Shown here piece after piece: positions 23,669-36,083 of a stretch of DNA of 64,000 nucleotides. Under the pieces are notes generated by a model that was not told the DNA's origin, made no database searches, and saw only the letters and a list, made by a program, of their open reading frames with translations. The translations under genes and the position numbers were made by a program. Numbering within the stretch: the first letter of the stretch is position 1; each line of letters opens with the position of its first letter. Source of the stretch: Favolaschia claudopus (Eukaryota > Basidiomycota > Agaricomycetes > Agaricales > Mycenaceae); NCBI GenBank assembly GCA_037176885.1, contig JAWWNJ010000103.1, positions 682,001 through 746,000 on the forward strand, given 5' to 3'.

Positions 23669-24186
23669 CTCGGTATTGCGTAAAGTATCCGGAATTTTGG
23701 TAAAAATGGGTGAGAAACAACATCTAAGTGGGTTTTCTGTGATCTGTAAGTATAGTATATGGCCTTCCCAACCTATTTGGACCGCCCTCATGGATTCTGC
23801 GGGCTCAAGCCGGGTGGTATGTAGACTGAATTTCCGAAAAAGGAAAATGCTGTTTTTCGCTAGTATCAAGAGATAAATATTCGGTCAAGTGTTCAAATCT
23901 GTACCTCTCGACCCTGTCAATAGTTTAATGTCCAAATTAGACCTTTATTGGCCGCCCAAAGCTTGTGGTGAACTGCTTTCTTCTGACGCAGTCTTACAGA
24001 GAGATGGGTCCCCACAAATACGCTGAGTATTGTGGTCCATTATGAGGCCCCAGACCTTCCGATGATAAGTATTGGGAAAGGGTCCCTTTCAAGCAATCTT
24101 ATCATGCATTTCCCTGGCCTGAGCCATTGCAGTCGTGGAGAAATATAGCGGACTTTCCATATCCGGATACTTTACGCAATACCGAG
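23669..24186. mobile_element. 518-bp TA-flanked element
   Basis: CTCGGTATTGCGTAAAGTAT and its inverse at the right end form 25-bp TIRs ending in CCGG, with TA at 23667-23668 and 24187-24188. Non-coding. It lies just upstream of the spliced locus at 24521-26607 and so could affect its promoter. Confidence 0.8.
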
Positions 24187-24520
24187 TATATTTTGCTTTT
24201 TACCTCTTTCACTCTCACATTCCAATCTATTTCCGCTCCGCGAACCGTTCTCCTCGCTCACATTGCATTCAGGTCCTCAAATACACGACTGTCCGCTCTC
24301 CAACGACCATCCGTAACCCACGCTAGCGTCTCGCACTTGCTCTTTCCCGGATCCGTATGTTCTGACTCCGTTTCTCAGGATCCACTCCAGTGCCTTCAAA
24401 GCGGAGGACGAAGGGCGCTTCCCCACTTGATCACCTTGGTCGTACCCCGGAATTATCTTAATTTTCTCTCCATCTTTTGACTGCCTATCAATTCATTCTC
24501 CCCTCCATTCCCTTCTAGGT

Positions 24521-26607
24521 CGGCTTACTCTATGTCTTGAATCGGCCAATAGATCTTTGAAAGTATGTTGCCTGTCTCTTTTTTATATTCCGCATTGAAG
24601 CGCCTCCTCGTGTTATCTAGGATGTTCGAGTCCACCTAGTCCTTATTATTGTGAGTATCTCGTTTGAATCCTCCCTTTTACGTTCTGCTTTCTTGCCTTG
24701 TCCATCCTTGCTTATTTGTCCATGATCTCGACCTTTTCTCTTCTTCGATTCCTGGTCTTTCATTGTCCCTTCCGGATGCTCAACAATCACGCAGCACTAT
24801 CGAAATTCCAACCAACTAATCAACGCGTAACTCGAGTCGGCGAGGTCGCATACCGACATTTGCGATTTAATCTCAAATGGTATGTCCTCATTTTGCATTG
24901 GATTTCGTTCAACTGAGTAACACGACGTGTTAAATCAAGGTGAGTGCCATTCAATCATACATGCTATCCCTCCCTTCACTAGTACTCACCACCCTACGCA
25001 GTTGCGGTATTCTTCCCCAGCCTCAGTCTATTTCTTCGTTCGGTTGGATCCACCATCGCATGGCTGTCCTTGGCTGGGTATAGAATTTTGTTCGGATAGT
25101 ATGGTTGAGCAGGGCCACGGTACGCTCCTCCATTCTCTTTCCCCTCTCATGATTCCTTCTCATGATCATGGGTATTGCCAGGATTCATCTCAGAAAGTGC
25201 GATCCGACGGCTCCCCGGATACAATTTGATATTGGTGAGCTGATGATTTCGTTCGTTCGACCGCCCCCTGAAAATTTGCAGCTGCAGGAATCTATTGGCT
25301 CACTAGTAGCGCCAGCACTATGCAGCTGTGGTACGTTCGGTCTATCTATTCCGTTTCTGTTCGCTGACTCGCGACTCGCGACTTTCTAGGTGTAGCGGTA
25401 TTACTGTAGCACTTTGTATGGGTGAAACGTAACGCGTAACGCCCGCCCTGTTTCGTTTCAACGGTAACGCATAACGGTCGGGCGGTTTCCCTGAGGACTG
25501 CGTGACATACAAAGATGTCGAATTATCATGTTTGTGGCTGTAAAATCTAGCTGAATCTACTGCTATAACTTGGCTATAACCCTCCTCCTCCTCACTGCAC
25601 TCAATCACTCTCTACAATCTTCGTCAAGATAGAACCGGTACGGTGCATCGGAGATCACGGGCAAGGTGCTGGGAAGGTGTACCAGAAGCTGGCCGAGGTA
25701 GTTTAACTAGTCGCTCGAAGAGGGCTTGTGGTGGACCCGTCGCTGGTTTAGGTGTCTGAGCGTGCGCCACGGCGCAGTGTTCATGAAAAAGAAAAAAGGT
25801 GTATTACGGAGCCCGTAACAGGAGAAATGCAATCACAAAAGGCTATGGATACAAAGAAAGCATAAACGAGAGCTAAAAATCGCCCAGAATCCGTTCAACG
25901 TTTGGAAATAGATTTTATCGGTGTTTGCCCGCCCGTTTCCAAAATTCTATGATGTCACGCATAACGCTGAGGCCGTTTCTGGTTTCCATGCGTAGCGTTT
26001 CCAGTCACGCTCGAGGGTCGGTTTCACCCATACAAAGTGCTACAGTACTCGCCTCTGCAACACCTCGCGCCATATTAGCCGCCTCGATCGTTCGTGAGTT
26101 TCTCCCCTTGTGGTTTCTCTACTGAGCACTTACTCGACCGAACTTTCTTTCTTACAGGATCCACCTGGGACTCAAAAGGGTGCCGAGTATGTTTTCCGCA
26201 ATTAAATTCTCACATTTGCTCACTGTCATAACCTAGTTGTTGTTAAAGTCGCTCTGTGAGGTTGACATCGGAATATTTGGCCCAATTTTTAATCGTCCGG
26301 TGTTCATGACCTGCTACTTGGAAGTTTTACTTTGCGCGTAAGCCCCACTTGATGCTCCTGTTCAATTTCGGCACGCCTAACAACTCATTCAGAGGCTCCA
26401 TCTGCTTGTGTCTGTCGTCTTGGTGAGTTTCCGATACTGTGTATGTTCTTCTGCTATTCCTCTCTACCTCTGCGTTAACATTCTTTTTGCAGGAATCTAG
26501 TTGGGTCCACTTTGCCGATGTACGCTGCATTTCTCGTTGACAGAGAACCGTCTCTTATCTTCCTTCACAGCGCCGACAGCTCTAACTACTTATCACCTTT
26601 GTATTAG
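24521..26607 (+). pseudogene. Spliced transcription unit of unknown function, split by a 642-bp element
   Basis: At least eight good GT-AG introns of 36-70 nt follow each other on the plus strand. Examples are 25120-25181, 25235-25281, 25331-25389, 26094-26157 and 26187-26236, plus donors near 24556, 24651, 24938 and 26426. Joining the exons gives two competing open frames: one ends with SADSSNYLSPLY near 26605, the other holds a hydrophobic stretch (VAVFFPSLSLFL) and stops near 26261. Neither matches a family I know, so the product may be a small protein or a non-coding RNA. The element at 25404-26045 sits in an exon; taking it out with one TA leaves the frames intact. The 5' end is not defined. 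Confidence 0.45.
25404..26045. mobile_element. 642-bp TA-flanked element in an exon
   Basis: CTGTAGCACTTTGTATGGGT and its inverse form 25-bp TIRs ending GAAAC, with TA at 25402-25403 and 26046-26047. ACGCATAACG/CGTTTC-rich subterminal repeats occur inside at both ends. No gene inside. Confidence 0.85.
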
Positions 26608-27969
26608 TTACGACTTGAATGATATTTATTTTTCTTCTCATTTTTGTTTTAAATATGCAATAAGTGGAAGGAGGAAGCAGGTACCAGCAGGTATGAGGTT
26701 GTCCCAGGCCTTGGAAGTGCGTCCAAGGCATCACAAGGGCATTCCAGGCTGGGATGCCTTCCAAGGCCTGGAAATTTCGATAAGACCCTTACTTGGACCT
26801 TGGAAGGGTGTCCAAGTCTTGAGCTTCCTTCCGAGCCCTGGAGTCTATTCCAAGGCCCTTGGATAGCCCTCGGAAGGGTTTTACATTTTTGGTGATGAGT
26901 CAATAAAGAAAATCTTGTGTTGAACCTCGCTGCGGCCCGGAGTCCCGGACTCCAACAAACTCGCCCTACGACCAAAGAACCATACTGGCCACCCCGAGTC
27001 CCCGACTCTATTTATTCCTCCCATGACCTCATCTAGGACTTATGATTCCCACCTTCCTCACCACTGGCCTTTCACCTCTTGTTCGTTCCGAGTTTCCCTC
27101 AACGCCAGGAGCTGTCGTAGCCACCGTCCTCTGGCCGACAGCGTTGATATACGTGCGCCTTACGCGACCTCAAAATCTTCGGCACCGCGTCGCACGTTGC
27201 CACCGTTTGTCGACCGCCGCGACGCGTTAATATTGATATTCTCAGAGGAGGAGTGCGCACATTAACAATGGATGTACTCTACATAGAAGGCGAGCACACC
27301 TGAGCTCATTCTAATAAATTTGAACTTGAGTTCAAGTCACTTTAATTAACTCAGTAATTCTCAACTTAGGGTATCTATTGACCCTCCAACTTATTTGTGT
27401 ATGCATTCAACACACGCATGTACGAAGTGGATGGAGCCCCGTTGACAATTGTATGTCAACGGGTATCAAGCTTGATCAAGTGGAGTGAGGGCACCCTATG
27501 TGACGTAGACCGTCCTTAGTGGTTATTCTGTCATTTTCTTAAAGCTGCTCTGATTATTTTGAGATTTTTCTGGAGCCTATGGAGGACGTCGCGAGGATGC
27601 CGCTCAAGGAGGCCAAAACGCCACATCTGCACAAAAAGTTTGGCGGGCGATTGGCAGGCGATCAAATTTGACCTGCCGAGATCAAAAAGTCTGCCTTTGA
27701 TTTTCCTTGGACTCGAATGGTCGCCAAATATTCTAAGAGCCGGGTTAAATGCTCAGGTTGCTATCAGATGGTCCCCAGATTTATTACAGAGCTGTACAGC
27801 GAATAAAGATGGCGCAGAATTGAATTTGTGCAGATGTAGGGACTTTGGCAGTTGTGGGAGATTACTAGTACGTCTCCAATACTAATGATAACGCTGTTAA
27901 CGAAAAAATGTGAAGGCGAAGTGGCTAATGTTTTGACCATTTCCCCCGCCTGAGCCTGATCAAGACCTA
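26608..27969. other. Spacer with a CCTTGGAAG palindromic cluster
   Basis: From 26700 to 26880 the sequence repeats CCAGGCCTTGGAAG, TTCCAAGGCCTGG and relatives in both orientations, enough to fold into several hairpins. Similar CCAAGG/AAGGC clusters lie at 23100-23250. The rest, including 27023-27265 and 27559-27885, has open frames without recognisable content. Confidence 0.35.
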
Positions 27970-28096
27970 CAGTGGCGGCGGGATCCGATGCCACCCCCAA
28001 AAAATTGATGGGGCCCCAATCGACTCCACTTGCATCAAAAGTTCCAGAAATGGGGTGTTCTATTTTTAGGGGTGGCATCAGATCCCGCCGCCACTG
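27970..28096. mobile_element. 127-bp TA-flanked miniature element, copy 2
   Basis: Same ends, same length and near-identical sequence as 7639-7765, but in the opposite orientation; a CCGATG/CTGATG difference and several internal substitutions are visible. TA duplicates flank it at 27968-27969 and 28097-28098. Confidence 0.85.
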
Positions 28097-28302
28097 TATC
28101 AAGCAATATCAAGCCGTAAACCTATAGGAATTTCGGATTTTCCCAGGACCATGTATCTAAGACTACACTCCCCAAAAATCCGCTCTCCAAACTCACCGTA
28201 GCGTCCGCGAGAGCAACCACAATCTTGATTTATTATGCCTTGATTTGGCAGATCAGACGAATTCAAGATATGGTTAGTCTGTATTTGTTGGCGCCTGTCT
28301 CG

Positions 28303-28712
28303 GTTTTGTCACAGATTGTCACGCATTGATAGCACGTGCAAATGTTCCCACACGGTTAGACTTTGCTCGTTTCTCGATTTTGAAGCCTCCCCAGGGCCTG
28401 AAAATTTATACGAAGGGTACTGGTCGAATATAGAGCTTCAAAGCGGGGTCTGAGAGCTTTTTTACCACCAAAGGCTGTCTCCGAATGCTCAACTTGAGGA
28501 AAGTCGCTGAAAAAAGTCATCGTCTTCGCTAATACATCAACTGGGAGCTCTGAAATGAACTAGACGTTTACCTAGAAGCTAACTAGCAAGATTCTGACGT
28601 CTCTAGCATGGTCTTCCTGCAGAAACAAGCAGCCACTGGCACCGCGAGCTCTGGTTGAACCGTGTGGGAACTTCTTCACGTGCCATCAAAGTGTCACAAA
28701 ACCGAGGTCCTT
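28303..28712. repeat. Imperfect inverted repeat, about 60-bp arms
   Basis: CTCGGTTTTGTCACAGATTG on the left is mirrored by GTGTCACAAAACCGAG on the right, and both arms continue through GCACGTG and GTTCCCACACGGTT. The centre is non-coding. It is probably an old miniature element; true ends and target duplication are unclear. Confidence 0.5.
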
Positions 28713-28868
28713 GGTGACCGGTGCCAGTAAAATCAGAAAAGATAATAGATATATCGACTATCATATATCTTATGATGGTTCGTCATGAATTGTTGACAAA
28801 ACGTTATGAAAATGGGCGGGAGGTACTGCGTGAACAGAGCAAAATATAATTAAAATAGGAATTTGCTA

Positions 28869-30030
28869 CAGTGTAGTACGGCTCAATGGGGAAGGAGTGT
28901 TCCTTGGTGATTATTTTTTTTTCACCACACCTCTTCACCGGAGGCTTGTCCCTTGTATTAGAATATCATTATCTATGCTAGCCCTACCTACTGTATTAAT
29001 TCTGAATGCAAAAAAGAGACAAGTATCGTTTGAGGCCAAGTTTTGTGTCAATACGCGACAAATCAAGGAATCACCGACTTTCTTCTCCGTGATCCTACTT
29101 CAATGGGGGCACTTTTCGTCTCAAAACAAATTCCGGCATAAAGGCCTTGATCTTAGGTATGTTTCCTTCCGCATGTGTGAGAGGATCGGACAAAAGATGC
29201 GGCCGAAAGGAAATGGACAAGATCATGCACGTGGAAGCGTGACAGGTGTTTGTTGACGCGTCTGTCCATCACCTCTCTCCGTCTTCTCTAGCCAATCCCT
29301 ACTGTCCAGTTCTCATGGTGTACCGCGCAAAGTCCGATCGGGTCAAAGCCCAGGAGGCCAGTCGAAAGAAGGAGGCAAATATAGCGGCGGCGGTGCAGGA
29401 GTGGGACAGGGAGCGCCATGGGGTTGAAGAAGATGAACCAGGCACTGCGATTGCAGGAGGAGAAACAAGTGACGGAGCGAGCAAAGCTTTTTCAAGGCAA
29501 AGCTCAGTGCCTCTCATCAGCCGAGTTTGTTGCCAAGGTGAATGAGATCAGCGAGGGGAAGAAGGCGAAGGAAGCGGGGAAGGAGAAGAAGCGGGTCGAG
29601 CGGGAGCGAAGGAAAGAGTTGCGAGCAGAGATTGGGCTGGAATGGGCTGAGATGAAGCGCCAGCACGCTGCTGCTGTTGAGAACTGGGTGGCGGAATGCT
29701 CTAAGCTGCAGGAAACCGGCGTGAAGAAGAAGGACCTTCCCCCAAAGCCGAAATTGGGCAAGAAACCGAAGCTACCGGTCGTGGAGGATGAGGATTCGAG
29801 GTGACGTGTGACATCCGTTCACCAAGGATCCCGAAACGTGACATTTGGGATCAAAATTTTGTGTCGTTCATCGCACTTCCTCTCATACGAAAAGTACCCA
29901 TAATTATACTCAATACCTACTTGTTATATGCTCTAGTAGTGCCTACACGAGTTCCAGGATTTTTGCGATACAAATGCGGAGCATAGATCGAAAACATCAA
30001 AGTTGATCACCATCGAGCCGTACTACACTG
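28869..30030. mobile_element. 1.16-kb TA-flanked element carrying a transposase tail
   Basis: CAGTGTAGTACGGCTCAATG at 28869 is inverted at 30011-30030 with one mismatch, and TA flanks both sides. It contains the 3' part of a pogo/Tigger-like transposase (29315-29804), so it appears to be an internally deleted derivative of an autonomous element. A related end, CAGTGTAGTAGGGTTC, occurs at 37369. Confidence 0.75.
29315..29804 (+). pseudogene. C-terminal coiled tail of a pogo/Tigger-like (DDE_1) transposase
   Basis: MVYRAKSDRVKAQEASRKKE, then after a frameshift near 29440 a highly charged helix (ERAKLFQGKAQCL, KKAKEAGKEKKRVERERRK) leads to WAEMKRQHAAAVENWVAECS and a Lys/Pro-rich end (KKKDLPPKPKLGKKPKLP). 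This charged tail with the WAVECxxL-type motif follows the DDE_1 domain in many basidiomycete pogo-like transposases. The helix-turn-helix, CENP-B-like and catalytic parts are absent, so it cannot act as a transposase. Its position inside matching TIRs supports the assignment. Confidence 0.5.
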
Positions 30031-30032
30031 TA

Positions 30033-30105
30033 GCGGGAGCCGAACACTCGACCACCACAACCAGCTTCGACGCACGACTCCAAACCACTAAGCCAACATG
30101 GAACT
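30033..30105 (-). ncRNA. tRNA-like, Pol III promoter-like segment (possible SINE head)
   Basis: The minus strand reads TTGGCTTAGTGGTT followed about 40 nt later by TGTTCGGCTCCCGC. These match the internal A box (TGGCnnAGTGG) and, less well, the B box (GGTTCGAnnCC) of tRNA-type Pol III promoters, at near-normal spacing. A full cloverleaf is not convincing. It abuts the end of the 1.16-kb element. It may be the head of a SINE or a decayed tRNA gene. Confidence 0.35.
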
Positions 30106-30780
30106 GAGGTACAATGACATCTGGCTCCTTTTATGTGGCAGTCTCTTTACATCCCGCGGGGCTACTGTACAGTACTTGTGTGCCACCACCTGGCAGATAC
30201 CTTCATATTGTCTGTGGAGTAGATGTATGAGGTGCATACTTGTAGTCAATAGGGTCAATATTAATAATATTTACTATACCACCTGGCTGATGGACTTAGC
30301 AAAATTTGGTTGGTTCTCGCATCATGAAATTCATGATGGTTTGTCAGGAATTTAGTATTCACAAAAAAAGGGTTTCTGAGCGTGTTGAAACCCACCTTGA
30401 ATTTCATGATGTGGTTCATGACACACATCATGAAAATTGAATTTCAAGATAATTGTATTGAATTTCAAAACAAATACTTCGCACAGTGCCTACCTATGCA
30501 CAGTCCCTCCAATTCTCATCTCATTTCTCAACTTATAACCCCCCTTCTACTCCTGCTTCCCTCCACAACAATCCATACGCCGCACTCGCCTCCCCCGCCT
30601 TTGCTTTCCCTTCTCCCAGCCCAGTCACCAGTAACACATGTGTCACACACTGTGACACATTTACCGATTTCATCCCATCCATCGTCACACCTTCGTCGAG
30701 CTCGTCCCCGCCCCATACTCAGCACAACACCTCGGCAGGGCGTTAGAATATACTATATAGGTGTAATTCAAAAACCCTTA
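30106..30780. other. Spacer with CATCATGAAATTC hairpins
   Basis: CATCATGAAATTCATGATG at about 30329 is a near-perfect hairpin, and GAATTTCA with CATCATG recurs several times to 30470. A pyrimidine-rich stretch follows (30500-30720). No gene is supported. Confidence 0.35.
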
Positions 30781-31218
30781 GGGCCTGATCGGGCCCGCGG
30801 GGAAAGGTACCGTACCGGATGGTAGGTAAGGGAGTCACATCAGTCACCATAACGGAACTCTGTTGCTATGGTTGAGAAGCGACGCTCTCGCCCTCTGTTC
30901 CCCGCCCTCAGCAGCGAACATTTTATTTTGCCCCGAAATCATGTCCTGGCATTGGCGCGCGACTGACTATGGATTGACATTCAATTGATTGAAATTTTGT
31001 CTGCAAAAGATGTATCTTCTTGGTTTGAATAGGCAAGTTAATAGGGAGGGCGGGAAGGGCGGCGGAAAGGGCGGAGCAGTGAGGGAGGATGCGGGAACGT
31101 CGCCCACCCGACTGCCATTGTCACGCGTGATTCTGAGTTTACTGCCGAAATGGCCGGCTTACCGTACGGTAGAAATTTGGCTGGGCCGGTAACTTTACCC
31201 GCGGGCCCGATCAGGCCC
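30781..31218. mobile_element. 438-bp PIF/Harbinger-type miniature element
   Basis: GGGCCTGATCGGGCCCGCGG and its inverse form the ends, and TTA stands directly outside on both sides (30778-30780 and 31219-31221). A 3-bp TTA target with GGGC ends is the signature of PIF/Harbinger elements. Pairing continues imperfectly through AAAGGTACCG. The interior is non-coding. Confidence 0.7.
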
Positions 31219-31221
31219 TTA

Positions 31222-33420
31222 GCTCTTTTCCGCTCTTTGTATGCCTCAAAAATAGCCGAAAACAAAAATTTTGTCAATCGATAGAGAATTAAAAGTTATC
31301 CATATTTCATATAGGAAGTTCCGACACTTTTTTTCGACTATTCGACTGTTTTTTCCCCAGTGAACAGCATGGAAAATGCTTGAGCATGAAATCCGTTTAT
31401 TTTGCAGTTTTCATGTTGAAGTATATTCCTTGTCGGTACATCTGAAACGATCAGAGCTTAGTTCCCGAGCGTCTGACAGGGTCATGATCACAAAGTAACG
31501 GCTGGTATGCTTGAGGTATTCTTGCATCCCACTGGCAGTGCTTGCTCCGAAACCTGTAGGAGTTTGTGTAGCCCACAAAACACAAAGGGATATAATTATT
31601 ATAATCTGTTTCATTTCGTTCGGTACCATGGAACGCAAACTCAGATTGAAGTTGCAATTCTATTATTTGGAGGTTGTGTCAGGCCTCCTGACAGAGCTAT
31701 GGAGAGGAATACAAATCATGAAGAATAGGCGTACCTGGAGCTACATCGACGATGTAGACTCATTGAGACAAAGTCGAGCGGATAACTCAGCTGAACGGAG
31801 ATGGCGGGCCCGGGTCGACCCTGAACCTAGGACGAGGAGATGATCAGTCAGATAGCGAAGCGGGTTTAAAAAATGGGAACGAGAAGGGAGGCGTGGCAGA
31901 GTCAGATGTCGATACTCCACCAGACCGGCGGAAACATGCAGAAACGGGAGAGAAATGGAAACACCAGGCTTAAGACGATAAGCGACGGCTCACCCTGCGG
32001 CCGGCACATACTTCTGACAGTATAGACCCACCCAACAACCAACACACAATCCAATCGAACCCACGAAATCAGGGATCGGGCGGGGTTTGCGCAACCTTGA
32101 GGGGCCGCTGCTGGCGTGGCCGAGATTGCTGTCCAAAACGGAGCAGGTACATCCGAAACCGCTGAAAATGGAAGGATAAAATCCCAAACCATTGTTTAAA
32201 CAGGATGAATGTGCCGTATTGCGTCGTCCGCATCGTAACGCGTCCTTGTTGGTGGAAACGACGAAATCGCGTAGTTGACCTCGGAGCACGACGAGGAGTC
32301 TATATAGCGAGGTACGAGCTTTTCATATAGAGCGTCTGTCTACGAGGGCTACCAGCATGCCCAAGCCGCGGCAGAGGATTGCCGAAGTACAAGAGAATCG
32401 AATGAGGTACATCCGAGGGTGTTGAACGCGAGGGACACCTCGGAGAAGAGGAGAACATGACGGAAGGGAGAGAGACGCGTCGGGTCACGCCGTGACGTCA
32501 CGTAATCAACAAGTGCAAATGTCGTCCCAATAAGTCCCGAACGACGTTTGAATGACCACATCGTCAGTTCAACGTACCATATAGTCTTGATATAAACTCT
32601 AGTGATAATTCTCACTCCTCCTGAGGTAAAGGTCGTTGCAATGAAGCTTTGTACCGTAAAATTACACGGAGAACTCATGTTTTGTTTCTGTCCTGACTCC
32701 TCGGGGCCTCGACGCCGTCGACATTTGATGACTCCGAGCACATTCATGCATTCATATTCCTGTTGAATTTTGATTCAAACCATGTTTCCGACGCTTCCAG
32801 GCCCACAACTGTACATACAAAATTGAAAATATGTACCCCATGTTCGTCACTTCCACCACATCGCCACCTCCAGTTCAGGCTCCCTCACCGAAGCACATTC
32901 GGACAGCTAATTATAACGCCGGTGCGCTCTGAAGATGAACCAATCGCGCCGTTTGGCCAGCTGAGATGCGCGAATTAATTGATAATGAGTCGATTGGTGG
33001 TGACTTTTCCAAGTTGCTGTCCAGATGAAGAAGACGATGACGAAGAGGGAGGAGAGGGGGGAGATGAGGGCGATAATTGTTTCTACGATGAGGAGGACTG
33101 GGAAGGAGGGGTGAATTCGAGGTATATTTATCGACAGAAAGAAGAAATTGGAGTGATGAGAGCGCACCGAAAGAATCCACACAGCGGGAAGGTTGGAGAA
33201 GAATATTGATTTGAATGGAGGAAACAGAGCTAGACGTAGGACGAGATACACCGCCCCGTTCAGAAAAAACATCCGAGTCATGTCTGGGTCGGCGATAGCG
33301 TGAGGGCGGTCGAGGATATTCCAACATACGGCGAGGAAGACGAGGACTTCGTATACGAGCTACGATGTATGTTTCAGTACTGTTAACTTGTTTAAACATC
33401 GAGAGAATAAATAATTTAAT
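31222..33420. other. Unassigned region
   Basis: Several frames are open over 60-170 codons but none shows a domain. The minus frame 31411-31638 begins with a hydrophobic signal-like segment (MKQIIIIISLCVLW) but is short. The minus frame 32911-33444 is Ser/Arg-rich and antisense to a GA-rich tract (33020-33110). I see no reliable gene. Confidence 0.25.
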
Positions 33421-35940
33421 GGCAGACACACGCCAACGATCCAAAGACCGACGACAGTTGGCTTGGAGGAGAAGCTTTCAGGAGGCGGTGTCGCGGAATC
33501 AGGTATAAATTCGCTTTTGAATGCGAGAATCAGCAATTTTCATCGAAGGTCGGACGGCGGGTAAGAGCGCGAGACAAGCCTTCTTTTTGGCGGCACCCGG
33601 TTTTCGTGCTTTCCTTTACTTGCGCATTTTCCAAAGTGGGGAGATAATTCAAGTACGAATCAAGGGTTCTCAAAAATACATACCCCAGGCTTTCCTCGAC
33701 CAACGTCTAACGCATCAGATGAATTCGTAGGCCCCAGGATCTGTTGATACGGCCTTGCACAGATAAAACAAACAAAGGGCTACAATGATTCTTGTTGGGA
33801 GGCAATTTATGTTCCGCAGACCGACCATTCTCGAGCTCTCCCAAACTCTGTTCGTGCGCCTTATGGCAATTTTGATTTGTTCGAGGACTGGTTTGGGACT
33901 GGTTCTCTTCAGCAGCATTTCGCGCAATAATCGAGACCTGAATTAAGGGACCGGAAAAATTAGTTTCGTTGCGGACGACGCGGGGATGCCTTCAGCCTTG
34001 AGAAAACACATCTCGTACGGTCGTACCTCAATCGTGTTATATGGACTTCGGGCAGTTGGACTTATGACGAAATCCCCAAATTTTAGCCTGACGTAGGATT
34101 TTTTCCGCGGAAATCTGAATCGGCCAGATTGCAGCCCTCAAGCAATGCATCTACAGCTTTGAGTGGTGGAGAAATATAAAGGGGATGTGTCGCTAGAAGG
34201 CTTACAAAACAGCAATTTTGGCCGATTTTCGTCATCTTTGGCCATTTTTGCTCTTTCGCGGCCCTTCTAGCAAGCCAACGCGCGTCTCGCAGATGCATTA
34301 GGGGTGGGTATGGGCACCGCCGCTACCCAAAGCGGCAGGTTTGTCCTTGTTTGGCCCCAATTAAAGCTCTTCAAGTTCCCAACATGTTCTGTCGTTTTCT
34401 GGTCTCCACATACACCCTACCCTCAAACCACAAAGGGAGAACATTTTTATATCATGCTATTCATGTTATATCCACCTTAAACCGAGAACTTTTGTCGTAT
34501 CTGGGCTGATATGACCCAGGTGGGGGTACTATGGGAATCCGAGGTTTGAGAAAAAATGAATTGAGTGTCTCAGAAGACATTTATGACTCTGAAGCCGAAG
34601 AAGAATTTCTCCTCGTCCCTCACTGACCGATCGCGAGATATCTGCAAAAATCATTGTGGCATGTAACGGTTGTCACATCGGTCACAAGGTTGAATTTGGC
34701 GAGACAACTTGCATTATACTGGTCAAACGGTGCCCGTACGGGGTGAACGCTTGCTACAAAAATTGACCAAGATACCAAAATGCATCGTCTGAGCACCCCG
34801 CTCGACAATTCATCAGGTTCTGCGTCGAGTAAAGACAAGATTTTGATAAAATACCTACACTGGGATGGCACAATAAACTGTATGAACAAAATAAGCGATA
34901 AGACTTATGGAGGGAGTGTATTTATGAAGTATTTTCTCTTGGCCAACCTCAATTTGTCATGAATTGCGAAATTGATGGACAGTTTGGTGCCACTTTTCGA
35001 ATGATTCGGTCTGCGTATCTCATAGAGAGTGCCTGTGTCATACCTACCCAGTAAAATAGTATTCTATCACTACTCTGAGGCACCGGATAGACAAATTTCA
35101 ATACCCGATCGGACCTGCATATTAATAAATTCGGATAATTTCCTTATAAATTCATCAACTCTTCAAAACCTCATTGAATCGGTTGGGTATCGCGGATAGG
35201 TTCATTCAGAATTTGTATCTCGATAAATGTTATCACTTATCTCGAAGAGCCAGTCCCCGTGTGTTGTCAGATGGCTGATTCCTCGGTTGAAATGGCAGTT
35301 TTTCGATCAATGTTCAAAATTTAGGTCAGCCAAGGGATAACATTTATTCTTAGCCCGCGTCGCTACCCCTCCACGTCTGCCTAACCCGCGTCGCTCGCAC
35401 TTGGATCTGTTGTAACGGGTTTAGTGAACTCAAACAACAATAGGAAAATCAGCTTTTTCTATTACAATATGTAGTCAGCACATTGAATCCGGATCTCTCC
35501 CAAAAGTGGAATCGAAACCCATTTTTTCCGCCCCAGTATGTGGATTGCTGTACTATTTCAACCGTTAATTTAGTCACAGGTCACAAGCCATATATATGCG
35601 CATCTTGTTTGATGTGTGCAAAAATCGCCTTAATTCAAAACAAAATTATTCGGCCTCCTCGGACAAGAAATTATGCAAATGAATCTACGGTTGAAATAAT
35701 CTCCCTAGGAGCCAAAATTCGACTTGAATTCAACCATGATTTGTTTGTAACATTATTTCAACTTGAACTGGACGTAAGGCTCGGAGCCAACTCAGAGCTA
35801 GTTGGAGCAATAGACTCCAACCTCGCACAGACTCTTACATGTTGCACAATTTCCAATTATGGACGGAAGAGTGTTTGCTGGCCGAATACTGTGAAGAGAA
35901 AACGGCTTCAAACGAACATGAAGCAGTAAGTATTGGCAAC
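33421..35940. other. Unassigned region
   Basis: No gene can be supported. A possible small exon starts at 33421 (MADTRQRSKDRRQLAW) followed by a GTATAA donor. GATAAATGTTATC (35224) and GATAACATTTATT (35334) form an inverted pair. CCCGCGTCGCT occurs twice at 35355-35395. The frame 35483-35929 is open without recognisable domains. Confidence 0.25.
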
Positions 35941-36083
35941 GCAGCACAATGTATTTATTATGTTCCAATCCTAATGGCCAGATGTCGATACTTCAACACC
36001 TCCCATCGGGCCAACGGAATGCGTCTAACCGGATGTTTACAAATTCAAATTCAAAGGTTCGGCCTCAATGCTCAATAAGCGCC

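Noticed and set aside
29299..29761. Minus-strand frames over the pogo tail
   Set aside because: They are Ser/Phe-rich shadows of the Lys/Glu-rich plus-strand coiled region.
32911..33444. 177-codon minus-strand Ser/Arg-rich frame
   Set aside because: Low-complexity antisense of a GA-rich tract; no motif and no intron support.
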